NCBI RefSeq assembly: GCF_046244385.1 | Contig: NZ_CP176366.1 | Coordinates: forward strand, 3,720,001 to 3,784,000 | DNA from: Methanospirillum stamsii | GTDB taxonomy: Archaea; Halobacteriota; Methanomicrobia; Methanomicrobiales; Methanospirillaceae | Direction: 5' to 3' | Length of the DNA: 64,000 nt | Part shown: positions 55,641 to 63,969 of the stretch, one piece after another | Layout: every line of letters begins with the position of its first letter | Position numbering within the stretch: the stretch's first letter is position 1 | Position numbers and translations under genes: made by a program | The notes under the pieces: generated by a model | What the model saw: the letters and a program-made list of their open reading frames with translations, nothing else | Told to the model about the DNA's origin: nothing | Databases searched by the model: none

Positions 55641-56781
55641 GACGTGCTATCTCCTTAATTGCATCTGTAGCGATCCGGCATTCTTCATCGGTGGTAAACC
55701 ATGAAAGGCTTATTCGTACACATCCCGCTCCATTATCAATTGCCTGATGCACGAACGGAGCACAGTGAAGACCGGTCCGAACCAGGATATTATCTTTTCT
55801 GGCAAGAATAAACCCGACATCATCATTATCAAGTCCGGAGACATTTAATGCAATGATAGGAAGAGCCGGCTTTTGATTATAGATGGTTATCGCAGGTTCG
55901 GCAGATAATTCATCTATCATAGAACGGGTCTGCCGGTCTGCTTTCTCTTCCATTTTCTTCATGCCGATTGAGCGAATAAAGTTTACACCAGCGATAAGCG
56001 AAACAATCCCAGGGTAATTATGTGTCCCGATCTCATACCGCTCCGGAAGGTCTTCTGGCTGATCCAGATTTCCGGAGTCTGATCCAGTCCCTCCCATTCT
56101 GACCGGAATGACCTGCTCAGGATCTCTGATATAAAAACCGCCGATTCCAGGCATGCCCAGGAGTGCTTTGTGTCCGGTAAAAACAAAGGCATCCGGATTG
56201 ATGGATGATAGATCTACCGGGATATGCCCGGCGGTCTGGGAACCATCGATGATAGAAAAGATCCCTTTATCATGGAGATATTCACAGACAGCCCGGACAT
56301 CCTGGACAGACCCGAGAACATTACTCCCATGATTCATCACAACAAGCCGGGTCTTTGACGTTACAGCCTCCTTTATTTTTTCCGGATTGATAATACTGTC
56401 ATGAAATGGGATGTAATCCACTGAAATTTTATCCTGCTTTGTCAGATAATGAAATGGCCGGAGAACCGAATTATGTTCAAGAGTCGTTGACAGGACATGA
56501 ACTTTTTCATCTTGTGATGCAACAAACCCATGTATGAGGGTGTTTAATGCATCGGTTGCATTTGCGGAGAAGATAAGATGTTCAGGAGAGTCTTCTCCGA
56601 GAAAATTACACATAACTTCCCGCCCTTCTGAAAGGTAATCCCTCTGTTCATTCCCAAACCCCCGGCCTCCTCCGGAAAAAGGAAAGGATAACGATTCCTG
56701 GACTGCCTGGATGACTTCCGGTGGTTTTGGCCAGCTTGTCGCAGCATTATTCAGATATATCAGTGGTTTTTCCAGTTTCAC
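55621..56781 (-). CDS. cysteine desulfurase-like class V aminotransferase
   Basis: 386 residues from GTG 56781 (VKLEKPLIYLNNAATSWPKP); a TTG at 56811 would add ten residues. PLP-enzyme blocks: LNNAATSWPKP, LVVMNHGSNVLGSVQDV, SIIDGSQTAGHIPVDL and the Lys in FVFTGHKALLGMPGIGGFYI. The active-site Cys region near the C-terminus reads RTGLHCAPFVHQAIDNG, typical for CsdA/SufS-like enzymes. It could deliver sulfur or selenium. It heads the three-gene operon. Confidence 0.88.
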   Translation of the reverse strand: MKLEKPLIYLNNAATSWPKPPEVIQAVQESLSFPFSGGGRGFGNEQRDYLSEGREVMCNFLGEDSPEHLIFSANATDALNTLIHGFVASQDEKVHVLSTTLEHNSVLRPFHYLTKQDKISVDYIPFHDSIINPEKIKEAVTSKTRLVVMNHGSNVLGSVQDVRAVCEYLHDKGIFSIIDGSQTAGHIPVDLSSINPDAFVFTGHKALLGMPGIGGFYIRDPEQVIPVRMGGTGSDSGNLDQPEDLPERYEIGTHNYPGIVSLIAGVNFIRSIGMKKMEEKADRQTRSMIDELSAEPAITIYNQKPALPIIALNVSGLDNDDVGFILARKDNILVRTGLHCAPFVHQAIDNGAGCVRISLSWFTTDEECRIATDAIKEIARHANHKI

Positions 56782-57035
56782 AGTACTATCATCTTTATGA
56801 AGTGATAGCAAAAATGTTTTTCAGATAACAGATCTGTTCGATAATAACGAATAGATAATGATAAAAATAGATAATATGATTGTACTCAAGACCGAATTAG
56901 TTTTTTAATAAAGAAAACAGAGATTTCTTATTCTGATTATTCCATCAGATTATTCCCTTATGGAAATGGCTGATAAAATTTGATGGTTACGAAAATCATT
57001 CAAATTAGTTTTTTTTCTTCATCGAGATTTTTTTT

Positions 57036-57096
57036 TGACATATAAGAGATCTGATCTTATTTATTACGGTTAACCGTAATTATTATATCATTACGG
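57036..57096 (+). promoter_or_regulatory. promoter and palindromic operator of the MarR-methyltransferase gene
   Basis: A TATA-like CATATAAG lies at about 57039-57046. The perfect 16-bp palindrome TTACGGTTAACCGTAA spans 57064-57079, where an archaeal start site 22-27 bases past the TATA box would fall. A half-site TTACGG follows at 57091-57096. This layout predicts autorepression by the MarR domain encoded just downstream. Confidence 0.65.
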
Positions 57097-57116
57097 ATAG
57101 CCTTAGTATATGGAAC

Positions 57117-58352
57117 ATGGATCCGACTTCACGAATAAGGCTCTCGCTGGGTTTTGTCTCGACTGCTATCAGTATGATCTTCGGGATGGACCGGGGGAGA
57201 AAAACACCGCTCAGCCCTGGATCTATTGAGGTACTCTATTCATCATATTTTTCAAAGGTCCGGATGGGAGACATTGCAGGAATGCTGAAAATCACTCCAA
57301 GTTCAGCTACAGATCTTGTAAATTATCTTGAACGTGAAGGATTCATGAGAAGAATTCAGGATGAGAATAACCGGAGAAGTATCCTGGTCGTTCCAACCGA
57401 AAAGGGAGAGGAATGGATCCTGGATACTGAAGAAAAAATGTACGGATTTATTGAATCCGGATTATCCAGGCTGAAACCAGATGAACAACTGCTTTTTGCT
57501 GATCTGTGTGCACGGTTTTCCGGAGTGCATGATAATTTCAGTTTTCTTGCTAGTGTCAAATCATTCAAAGAAGACCGGGGATCTGTCCGTGTTCCATTGA
57601 TCACCCGGAAAAATGGCAGACTCCTCCGGCTTGAAGAAGTAGTAGATGCACGGTATAGTGAAAAACACGTAGTGGAGAAAAAGGAAGATAACATGATATT
57701 TGAAACACGGGTTCCCGAGACATGTGATGGGATTCAGGATGAAGTAACTGTCGAGCAGTATGATGAAATGCAGCGGGGTCTTCGAGACGAAGGACACATG
57801 CCAATTGAAGAACTGGTAAAATTCTCACAGTCTGGTGATAATGCTCTGGAGGTCGGCCCCGGACCAGGATATCTTGGACTTGAATGGCTGAAACATACCA
57901 AGGATACAAATCTGACCGGGCTTGAAATCAGTCCGGCAATGATCAGAATGGCAGAAAAAAATGCGAAAGATTATCATCTGTCTGACCGGGCGACATACAG
58001 GGAAGGGAATGCTCTGGCAATGCCGTTTTCTGATGGAACCTTTGATCTTGCATTCTCCAACGGTTCACTCCATGAATGGGAGGATCCAAAAAAGGTGTTT
58101 TCAGAGATTCTCCGGGTATTAAAACCAGGTGGAAGAGTCAGTGTCAGTGACCTTAAACGGGATCTTTCTACGGAAATTTACCGGTTCATGCTTGAAACCT
58201 GTGAAGGGTCTGAAATAAGGAAAGGGTTTGAGACGTCAGTTCATGCAGCATATGTTCAGGAAGAATTGGAAAAAATGCTCGGAGATGTCGGATTTAGCTG
58301 GTTACAGGTGATAACTCATCCGTATGGGCTTGTGGTTATTGGAAAGAAATAA
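57117..58352 (+). CDS. MarR-type regulator fused to a methyltransferase
   Basis: 411 residues. The N-terminal ~150 form a MarR winged helix: VRMGDIAGMLKITPSSATDL (~58-77) and YLEREGFMRRIQDENNRRSI (~80-100). The C-terminal ~200 form a class I methyltransferase: ALEVGPGPGYLGLEWLKHTK (~243), LTGLEISPAMIRMAEKNA and FDLAFSNGSLHEWEDPKKV (~305). A linker of about 90 residues joins them. A SAM-linked transcription switch or an effector-modifying repressor is inferred. Confidence 0.9.
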   Translation: MDPTSRIRLSLGFVSTAISMIFGMDRGRKTPLSPGSIEVLYSSYFSKVRMGDIAGMLKITPSSATDLVNYLEREGFMRRIQDENNRRSILVVPTEKGEEWILDTEEKMYGFIESGLSRLKPDEQLLFADLCARFSGVHDNFSFLASVKSFKEDRGSVRVPLITRKNGRLLRLEEVVDARYSEKHVVEKKEDNMIFETRVPETCDGIQDEVTVEQYDEMQRGLRDEGHMPIEELVKFSQSGDNALEVGPGPGYLGLEWLKHTKDTNLTGLEISPAMIRMAEKNAKDYHLSDRATYREGNALAMPFSDGTFDLAFSNGSLHEWEDPKKVFSEILRVLKPGGRVSVSDLKRDLSTEIYRFMLETCEGSEIRKGFETSVHAAYVQEELEKMLGDVGFSWLQVITHPYGLVVIGKK

Positions 58353-58356
58353 TTTT

Positions 58357-58878
58357 TTATCCCTGAATAAGAACTTCAGGTTTGGCTATAAGATTCCGGT
58401 CATAATATAATTCCAGGTAAAATGTATTACCCTGGTATTTTTCTTTCATCAGATCAAATTCAGGGTTTATTTTAGAGATGTTTGCATCCCCAAAAATTCC
58501 ATGAGTTTCTCCAACTTTCATTGAAGTAATACCATGAGCCCACGTTTTTTGATATGTCCCGTTATTGGTGATATTGGCCTTATTTATTTCCGAAAATGAA
58601 TTTTCTGCATTAGAACCAAAAGTCCGGGAAGGTTTTAATATTACAGATAAATCTGAAACAGGTAGTGGATCACCCGATACATGAGTTATTAGAAGACTGG
58701 CATTCGTGGGATCATCATGATGTTGATGAAGAGTTGCCTGCAAAGTTACTGATGGAGGTTTTACTTCTGTATCCACCAAGCCTCCGGCAAAGCTATTCAC
58801 AATTGCTGCAATAATTAATGTCAAAGTCAACATGAGGAGAACACCAATAACCGGCGATACTCCGGAATCCTTATTCAT
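58357..58878 (-). CDS. archaeal type IV pilin (Pilin_N)
   Basis: 173 residues: leader MNKDSG, then VSPVIGVLLMLTLTLIIAAI and NSFAGGLVD. The rest includes THVSGDPLPVSDLSVILKP, close in layout to the pilins at 34306 and 35038 (HEGGDPLSW). It is second in a pair overlapping by ATGA. It converges on the methyltransferase gene with a 4-base gap. Confidence 0.9.
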   Translation of the reverse strand: MNKDSGVSPVIGVLLMLTLTLIIAAIVNSFAGGLVDTEVKPPSVTLQATLHQHHDDPTNASLLITHVSGDPLPVSDLSVILKPSRTFGSNAENSFSEINKANITNNGTYQKTWAHGITSMKVGETHGIFGDANISKINPEFDLMKEKYQGNTFYLELYYDRNLIAKPEVLIQG

Positions 58879-59501
58879 GAATTATCTCCCAGAATCAGTT
58901 CCTGGCTGTATATTGTTGCTTGTGAAGGAACATGAACAATTTTTATCGTCAGGATAGTATCTTTATCTATATTATCAGGACTAGTCCCAAAAAAAACCTG
59001 ATCGCCAGCTGAAGTATTGATAAACATGTTTGTACCCCCAAAAAGAGTGTAATTTCCAAAATCTTCAATTTCAGGTAGCCCATTTTTACTTGGAATTCGT
59101 CCTTGAGGATAGAGAGATCCAGGTATTGTAATATTCCCTCCCGAATTTGAAACTGATTTCCAGGACGTAATAATCTTTAGATCCCGGGTAGGAATACCAT
59201 CTCCAGCAGAGATTACAGACATAGATACATTTATTAATTCGCTCGATGATTTCCATGCTTCAGTCTGGAGAACTAACTGTGGCGGTTTACTTTTTGTCTC
59301 TGACATTCCTCCTACATACCCGGATATAATTGCTGCTAGAATCACAGTGATAATAAGCATAAGCATGATTCCGATCACCGGAGACACTGCCTGTTCTTTT
59401 AGTGGACTCCCTACCTTTAAAATAGGAGAATCCAGCCTAAAACGAAAATTTATCCTAATTTTTCTAACCATTGGTAAAAAACTTCCAATTGTCCCACTCA
59501 C
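58875..59501 (-). CDS. archaeal type IV pilin (Pilin_N) with long leader
   Basis: 208 residues. The pilin helix KEQAVSPVIGIMLMLIITVI begins near residue 35, so the leader is longer than usual (typically <15). A start nearer the helix cannot be found with ATG; ATG at 59471 shortens it by 10 residues. The head contains Asn-x-Ser/Thr sites and a GDGIPTRDLKIITSW strand. Confidence 0.85.
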   Translation of the reverse strand: MSGTIGSFLPMVRKIRINFRFRLDSPILKVGSPLKEQAVSPVIGIMLMLIITVILAAIISGYVGGMSETKSKPPQLVLQTEAWKSSSELINVSMSVISAGDGIPTRDLKIITSWKSVSNSGGNITIPGSLYPQGRIPSKNGLPEIEDFGNYTLFGGTNMFINTSAGDQVFFGTSPDNIDKDTILTIKIVHVPSQATIYSQELILGDNS

Positions 59502-59520
59502 GATTAACCAGTAATATTTT

Positions 59521-59534
59521 TTGTTTTAAAACAA
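59521..59534. promoter_or_regulatory. palindrome in the pilin promoter
   Basis: TTGTTTTAAAACAA is a perfect palindrome; on the minus strand it lies downstream of ATATAAATAAAG (TATA-like, ~59540-59551), near the expected start site. It resembles the repeat before the cobN-like gene (41613). Confidence 0.35.
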
Positions 59535-59646
59535 TAAAACTTTATTTATATGAACAGTACTTTTTTCATCTACTTACAATCTAAAATTTTTGAGAAAAAA
59601 CCGTAATGAAACAGTTCCAGACTTAAAAAAGAGAATCAGATAATTT

Positions 59647-60312
59647 TTATTTATTTTCTGCTAAAAGGGAACATGGTATGCAGACACGTTTTCCATTCAG
59701 TTCACGGGTTTTTGCATCCGCTACCATCTCACCACAGGATGCACACTGAATTGACTTAAAAATACGAGCCTTCTTTGGTGGTTCCATGTCAACAAAAGAA
59801 ATTTTCAGGATTTTTTCTTCCGGAGCATGAAGAATAATTTCAGGTACCTTATCAGATAATTCCCGGAACCGTTTCATCTCTGCTTCAGTAGCCTGTCCGG
59901 AAAAAACCTTTGGTCGTAATGCATCCATCTCCTCTCTTGGTAATACTTCATCAAGGTTCGTAACAACACGTACCGCCTTATTACTTCTTCGGCAAAAAAA
60001 CGTGAATGCATGTTTACCATAATCATTAATTATGAGATTTCCCTTTCCGGCAGTACAGCCGGTGATCATCTGGATAGCATCCACAGAGCAGGCATCTGTT
60101 TCTGCTATTGCGACTAATTCTTCATCTTTTGGCCGTTCTACCCCAAGTGCTTTCATCGCTGCGATGGCAACCCGGTATCCGGATGAAAGCCCCCCACATG
60201 AATGCCCATGAAATTTAACCGCTTCTTCGTATGTAATAAATTCTCCGGATTTTGGATCCGGTATAGATTGTGGTGAACACATGGTATACCAGAGTTGTCC
60301 GGAAGGATTCAT
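59647..60312 (-). CDS. fmdE: FmdE-family protein with C-terminal zinc finger
   Basis: 221 residues. FmdE blocks: FHGHSCGGLSSGYRVAIAAM (~34-53), AETDACSVDAIQMITGCTAG (~69-88) and KHAFTFFCRR. The C-terminus has CASCGEMV (~189) and CIPC (~213), a treble-clef-like zinc site. FmdE accompanies molybdenum formylmethanofuran dehydrogenase in methanogens, role not fully settled. It is cytoplasmic (no signal peptide). ATG 60279 is an alternative start. Confidence 0.9.
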   Translation of the reverse strand: MNPSGQLWYTMCSPQSIPDPKSGEFITYEEAVKFHGHSCGGLSSGYRVAIAAMKALGVERPKDEELVAIAETDACSVDAIQMITGCTAGKGNLIINDYGKHAFTFFCRRSNKAVRVVTNLDEVLPREEMDALRPKVFSGQATEAEMKRFRELSDKVPEIILHAPEEKILKISFVDMEPPKKARIFKSIQCASCGEMVADAKTRELNGKRVCIPCSLLAENK

Positions 60313-60399
60313 ATATTCATCGAATTCATTGTGGATTGTGGATTAACAAACAACAAATATTAAGAATATTAAGATAATTATTGAAAAAACAGAAAAATA

Positions 60400-60417
60400 T
60401 CATTACAATTGTAATGA
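60400..60417. promoter_or_regulatory. 18-bp palindrome in the fmdE/secreted-FmdE divergent region
   Basis: TCATTACAATTGTAATGA is perfectly symmetric and lies between the divergent fmdE gene (60312) and the transporter operon (60591). Related TTAC...GTAA spacing appears in the MarR-operator at 57064. It is a good candidate for a shared metal- or cofactor-responsive operator. Confidence 0.55.
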
Positions 60418-60590
60418 ATCTTCAGATCTTTTTCACAAGTTATAAATTTCATTATAATCGTATAACTATTTACGATGTTGATTACTGGAGTATTGTAGCA
60501 TCACACTCACTATCAGTAAATGCCGCTATCTTGTAATGAACGTCAGATTTGTTATTGAATGGTAATCATTGTGGATGAACGAGGAATCGC

Positions 60591-61682
60591 ATGAAACAAT
60601 TATTTACTCTCCTGCTGGCATTAAGTTGCCTGATTCTCCCCATTTCAGCATTGGCTGAAGACGATCTTATGTACGACCTCGGGTCGCGGGCAGCAGAAGT
60701 AGGAATGGATCTGCTCAAATTTCAAGCAGGTGATGACAACATTCTTGTACTTACCAATGCCGGACATGCACTGGTAAAAGGCAAAACCACGGAACGTGCA
60801 CTATCAGGCATCTCTGATATATCAGGACTGCAAAATGGTGACAACAATCTCTTCCAGGTTAACCGGCCAAACTGGAAACCACTCTGGTTTTATTTCTTTA
60901 ATAAGGAAACAGGCATGGCTACATACATGGAACCTGATTCCTCATTCTTATTACTCAATGCAGAAAATCGTGCTTCGCTTCCAGCCGACAAAGCATTCTC
61001 CCAGGTATCATTAATCCAGGTAAATCTGGACAAGATGCTTGAGAATCCGGATGAGAGTAACACTACCTTTAACAAGAAAAAATTCAGTGGTAATGAATTT
61101 TCTCTCATCGGGCTATCAAATGTCTGGGCTGCCGGAGCATCATATGAGTTCATGAATGCAGCAATGTTCCATGATCACCTGTGTCCCGGAGTTACCAGCG
61201 GATACATGATCATCAAGTATGTTGAAGACGCCATGCCGATAAAAAACGCTTCTGAAACATACGTAGATATTGGGTGCCCAAACTGGTGCAAGGAAGATGC
61301 ATACCAGATGATCTGGGACAGCACTCCGGGTAAGAGCAGCATGTATGTTATGGCACTTGACCCTGATGACGAAGCAGCATTACAGGAAAAGTATGGCATC
61401 CGTCCGGCTGGAATCATTGTGAAATGGAACAGTGTATCCAAGACAGGTAAGGGTCTTGCACTTGGATTTGATTTTGACACACTAAGCGAAGAACTCGGAG
61501 TTGCAAACTGGACCGGGCCATCATGGGCACCGAAACTTGTGCAGGACATTGGAATGATGGATTATGTCGACAAACCGGAAAGTGCCATTAAGACACTCAA
61601 GGAATTTGAGGTCGATGATGATCTGATGACACAACTCAAAACCGCTGGTAACAACCCCTATAAAGTTCTGGGAATGCTGTAA
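60591..61682 (+). CDS. secreted FmdE-like protein
   Basis: 363 residues. The signal peptide MKQLFTLLLALSCLILPISA with a cut near ALAE places it outside the membrane. About 180 residues of unassigned N-terminal domain (GDDNILVLTNAGHALVKGKT) precede an FmdE-type core: FHDHLCPGVTSGYMIIKYVE (~192), DIGCPNWCKEDAYQMIWDST (~224) and GKSSMYVMALD. The His and Cys of FmdE ligand motifs are kept. It ends TAATG into the binding-protein gene, so it is the first gene of the uptake operon and may bind the ligand outside the cell. Confidence 0.85.
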   Translation: MKQLFTLLLALSCLILPISALAEDDLMYDLGSRAAEVGMDLLKFQAGDDNILVLTNAGHALVKGKTTERALSGISDISGLQNGDNNLFQVNRPNWKPLWFYFFNKETGMATYMEPDSSFLLLNAENRASLPADKAFSQVSLIQVNLDKMLENPDESNTTFNKKKFSGNEFSLIGLSNVWAAGASYEFMNAAMFHDHLCPGVTSGYMIIKYVEDAMPIKNASETYVDIGCPNWCKEDAYQMIWDSTPGKSSMYVMALDPDDEAALQEKYGIRPAGIIVKWNSVSKTGKGLALGFDFDTLSEELGVANWTGPSWAPKLVQDIGMMDYVDKPESAIKTLKEFEVDDDLMTQLKTAGNNPYKVLGML

Positions 61683-62848
61683 TGGGACATTCCCTTAAAA
61701 ATTTAAAAAACGTGAAAAATATGACAAACCTGAAAACAATTATGATTACACTCATGATGCTGGCATGCCTTATTTCAATACCAGTATCATTCGCAGAAGA
61801 GACTGCAGCAGCAGAAAAAACTATCACAGACGGATATGGAAGATCTGTCACCGTTCCAGTCCCGGCTTCAGAAGTGCTTTGTTCAGGCTCCGGATGCTTA
61901 CGATATCTGACCTACCTTGGTGGTGAAGACCTCATTGTAGGTGTTGACAGTATTGAAAAAGAACCACAAGTCATGGATGCACGGGGATATGCTCTCTTAA
62001 ACCCGGAGTTTAAGGACTATCCATTGTTCGGTGAATTCAGAGGCAAGGATGACCCTGAAAAGATTATCGCTATTGGACCCCAGTTGGTCTTTAAAACCGG
62101 ATCAACCGGCACTCCATTTGCAACAAATGCCGAAGAAGGAAATAAATTAACAGAAAAAACGGGAATTCCAGTAATTATGTTCCCATATGGTTCACTCCGG
62201 ACCCAGACTGAACAGGATGAGATGTTTGGGGCACTCCGGGTGATGGGAGAAGTAATCAACAAGGAAGACCGTGCTGAAGAACTGATCTCTTATATTGAGG
62301 ATACAATTGCAGATCTTGAAAAGAGAACCGGAGATATTCCGGAAGCCGAACAGAAGACTGCATATGTCGGCGGTGTCAGTTATGCCGGAGCACATGGCAT
62401 CATTTCAACCGAGCCTTCATACCCGCCATTCATCTGGACCAATGTAAAGAATGCAGCCGGAAAAATGGGCACTCAGCATGCTGATGTCGCAAAGGAAGCA
62501 ATCGTTGACTGGGATCCAGAATATATATTCATGGATGTCGGAACCCTTCAGGCAGACAGTGAAGGTGGAATCGGCGAATTAAAAGATGATCCGGCATTAC
62601 AGGGCCTCTCTGCAATAAGTGAAGGTAAAGTATACGGAGTGCTTCCGTACAACTTCTATAACACCAACTACGAGAATGTCCTTGCAGACGCCTACTTTAT
62701 TGGAAAGACTATTTATCCGGACCGGTTCGCGGATATCGATCCAAAAGAGAAAGCAGATGAGATTATGACCATGTTCCTTGGAGAATCTCCATTGGACAAG
62801 ATTAATTCCCAGTATAAGAACCTGGGATTTTCACAGATAACACTCTGA
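61682..62848 (+). CDS. ABC transporter substrate-binding protein
   Basis: 388 residues; signal anchor (TIMITLMMLACLISIPVSFA) from the first ATG or ATG 61721. The fold follows the iron/cobalamin type: ITDGYGRSVTVPVPASEVLC, LTYLGGEDLIVGVDSIEKE, IIAIGPQLVFKTG and YIFMDVGTLQ. It is translationally coupled to the FmdE-like gene and followed by the permease after 41 nt. Ligand unknown; probably the same compound handled by the FmdE-like protein. Confidence 0.9.
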   Translation: MGHSLKNLKNVKNMTNLKTIMITLMMLACLISIPVSFAEETAAAEKTITDGYGRSVTVPVPASEVLCSGSGCLRYLTYLGGEDLIVGVDSIEKEPQVMDARGYALLNPEFKDYPLFGEFRGKDDPEKIIAIGPQLVFKTGSTGTPFATNAEEGNKLTEKTGIPVIMFPYGSLRTQTEQDEMFGALRVMGEVINKEDRAEELISYIEDTIADLEKRTGDIPEAEQKTAYVGGVSYAGAHGIISTEPSYPPFIWTNVKNAAGKMGTQHADVAKEAIVDWDPEYIFMDVGTLQADSEGGIGELKDDPALQGLSAISEGKVYGVLPYNFYNTNYENVLADAYFIGKTIYPDRFADIDPKEKADEIMTMFLGESPLDKINSQYKNLGFSQITL

Positions 62849-62889
62849 TTGAGATATGAAATCTGACAAAATCCCAATTTTTCCCGGAG

Positions 62890-63969
62890 GTGGATGTAAT
62901 TCACTTCTCTGATGGAAAAATTCCTGCTGATTATCTCGGGTATGTGCGGATAAAACTACTCTGGATTATCGGCGGCATTATTCTGTTATTTGTCCTGTTT
63001 ATCTTATCAATTTCTGTTGGAGCAGTCTCTATTCCACCATATGATGTTCTGATGACGCTACTTGGTCAGAACATCAATCACAAGTGGGATGCAATTATCT
63101 GGAACATTCGTCTTCCGCAGGCATTAACTGCAATCGTTGCAGGAGTAGGCCTTTCAGTTGCTGGAGTTGCGATGCAGTCAATACTCCGAAATCCCCTGGG
63201 TTCCCCATTTACCCTTGGAATATCAAACGCCGGAGCGTTTGGTGCTGCAGTATCAGTCATTATCTTTGGTACTGGAACCATCCAATCCACCATAGCAGAT
63301 CCCATTTCAATTAATAATCCGTATCTTACTACAATAACCGCCTTTGTTTTCTGCATGATTGCAACCGCCATCATTCTTCTGATTTCCCGGATACGGGGAG
63401 CATCACCGGAAGTAATGGTCCTTACCGGGGTTGCACTTTCATCGCTGTTTACTGCTGGAACCATGTTTCTGCAGTATTTTGCTTCTGATACTCAACTTGC
63501 TGCAGTTGTTTTCTGGACATTTGGTGATGTAAGCAGGGCTGGCTGGAATGAACTAGGACTTATGACAATTCTTGTAGGACTATCCAGTATCTATTTCCTG
63601 GTAAACCGATGGAACTATAACGCTATTGATGCCGGAAATGAAACTGCAAAAGGTCTCGGAGTAAATGTAGAACGTATCCGCCTTTTTGGTATGACAATAT
63701 CTGCAATGATTACCGCAGTAATTGTTGCATTTCTTGGCGTCATCGGATTTGTAGGTCTCGTCTGTCCTCACATGGTAAGAAGGATCATCGGAGATGACCA
63801 GCGGTATCTCATTCCCGGGTCATGTATCATGGGAGGAGTACTTCTTCTTGCATCAGATACGGTTGCACGACTGATTGTCGCTCCCTATGTGCTTCCTGTA
63901 GCAGTTCTTACCGCATTTATGGGAGCCCCGGTTTTCATCTATCTTATTGTCAGGGGGTATAAACGATGA
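62890..63969 (+). CDS. FecCD/BtuC-type permease
   Basis: 359 residues from GTG 62890, but GGAGG (62886-62890) overlaps that codon, so the true start may be slightly downstream; a GTG lies at codon 20 (VRIKLLWIIGG). Signature NIRLPQALTAIVAGVGLSVA and MQSILRNPLGSPFTLG (~70-110), FIGFVGLVCPHMVRRIIG-like block at ~290. It overlaps the ATPase gene start by ATGA. Confidence 0.92.
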   Translation: MDVIHFSDGKIPADYLGYVRIKLLWIIGGIILLFVLFILSISVGAVSIPPYDVLMTLLGQNINHKWDAIIWNIRLPQALTAIVAGVGLSVAGVAMQSILRNPLGSPFTLGISNAGAFGAAVSVIIFGTGTIQSTIADPISINNPYLTTITAFVFCMIATAIILLISRIRGASPEVMVLTGVALSSLFTAGTMFLQYFASDTQLAAVVFWTFGDVSRAGWNELGLMTILVGLSSIYFLVNRWNYNAIDAGNETAKGLGVNVERIRLFGMTISAMITAVIVAFLGVIGFVGLVCPHMVRRIIGDDQRYLIPGSCIMGGVLLLASDTVARLIVAPYVLPVAVLTAFMGAPVFIYLIVRGYKR

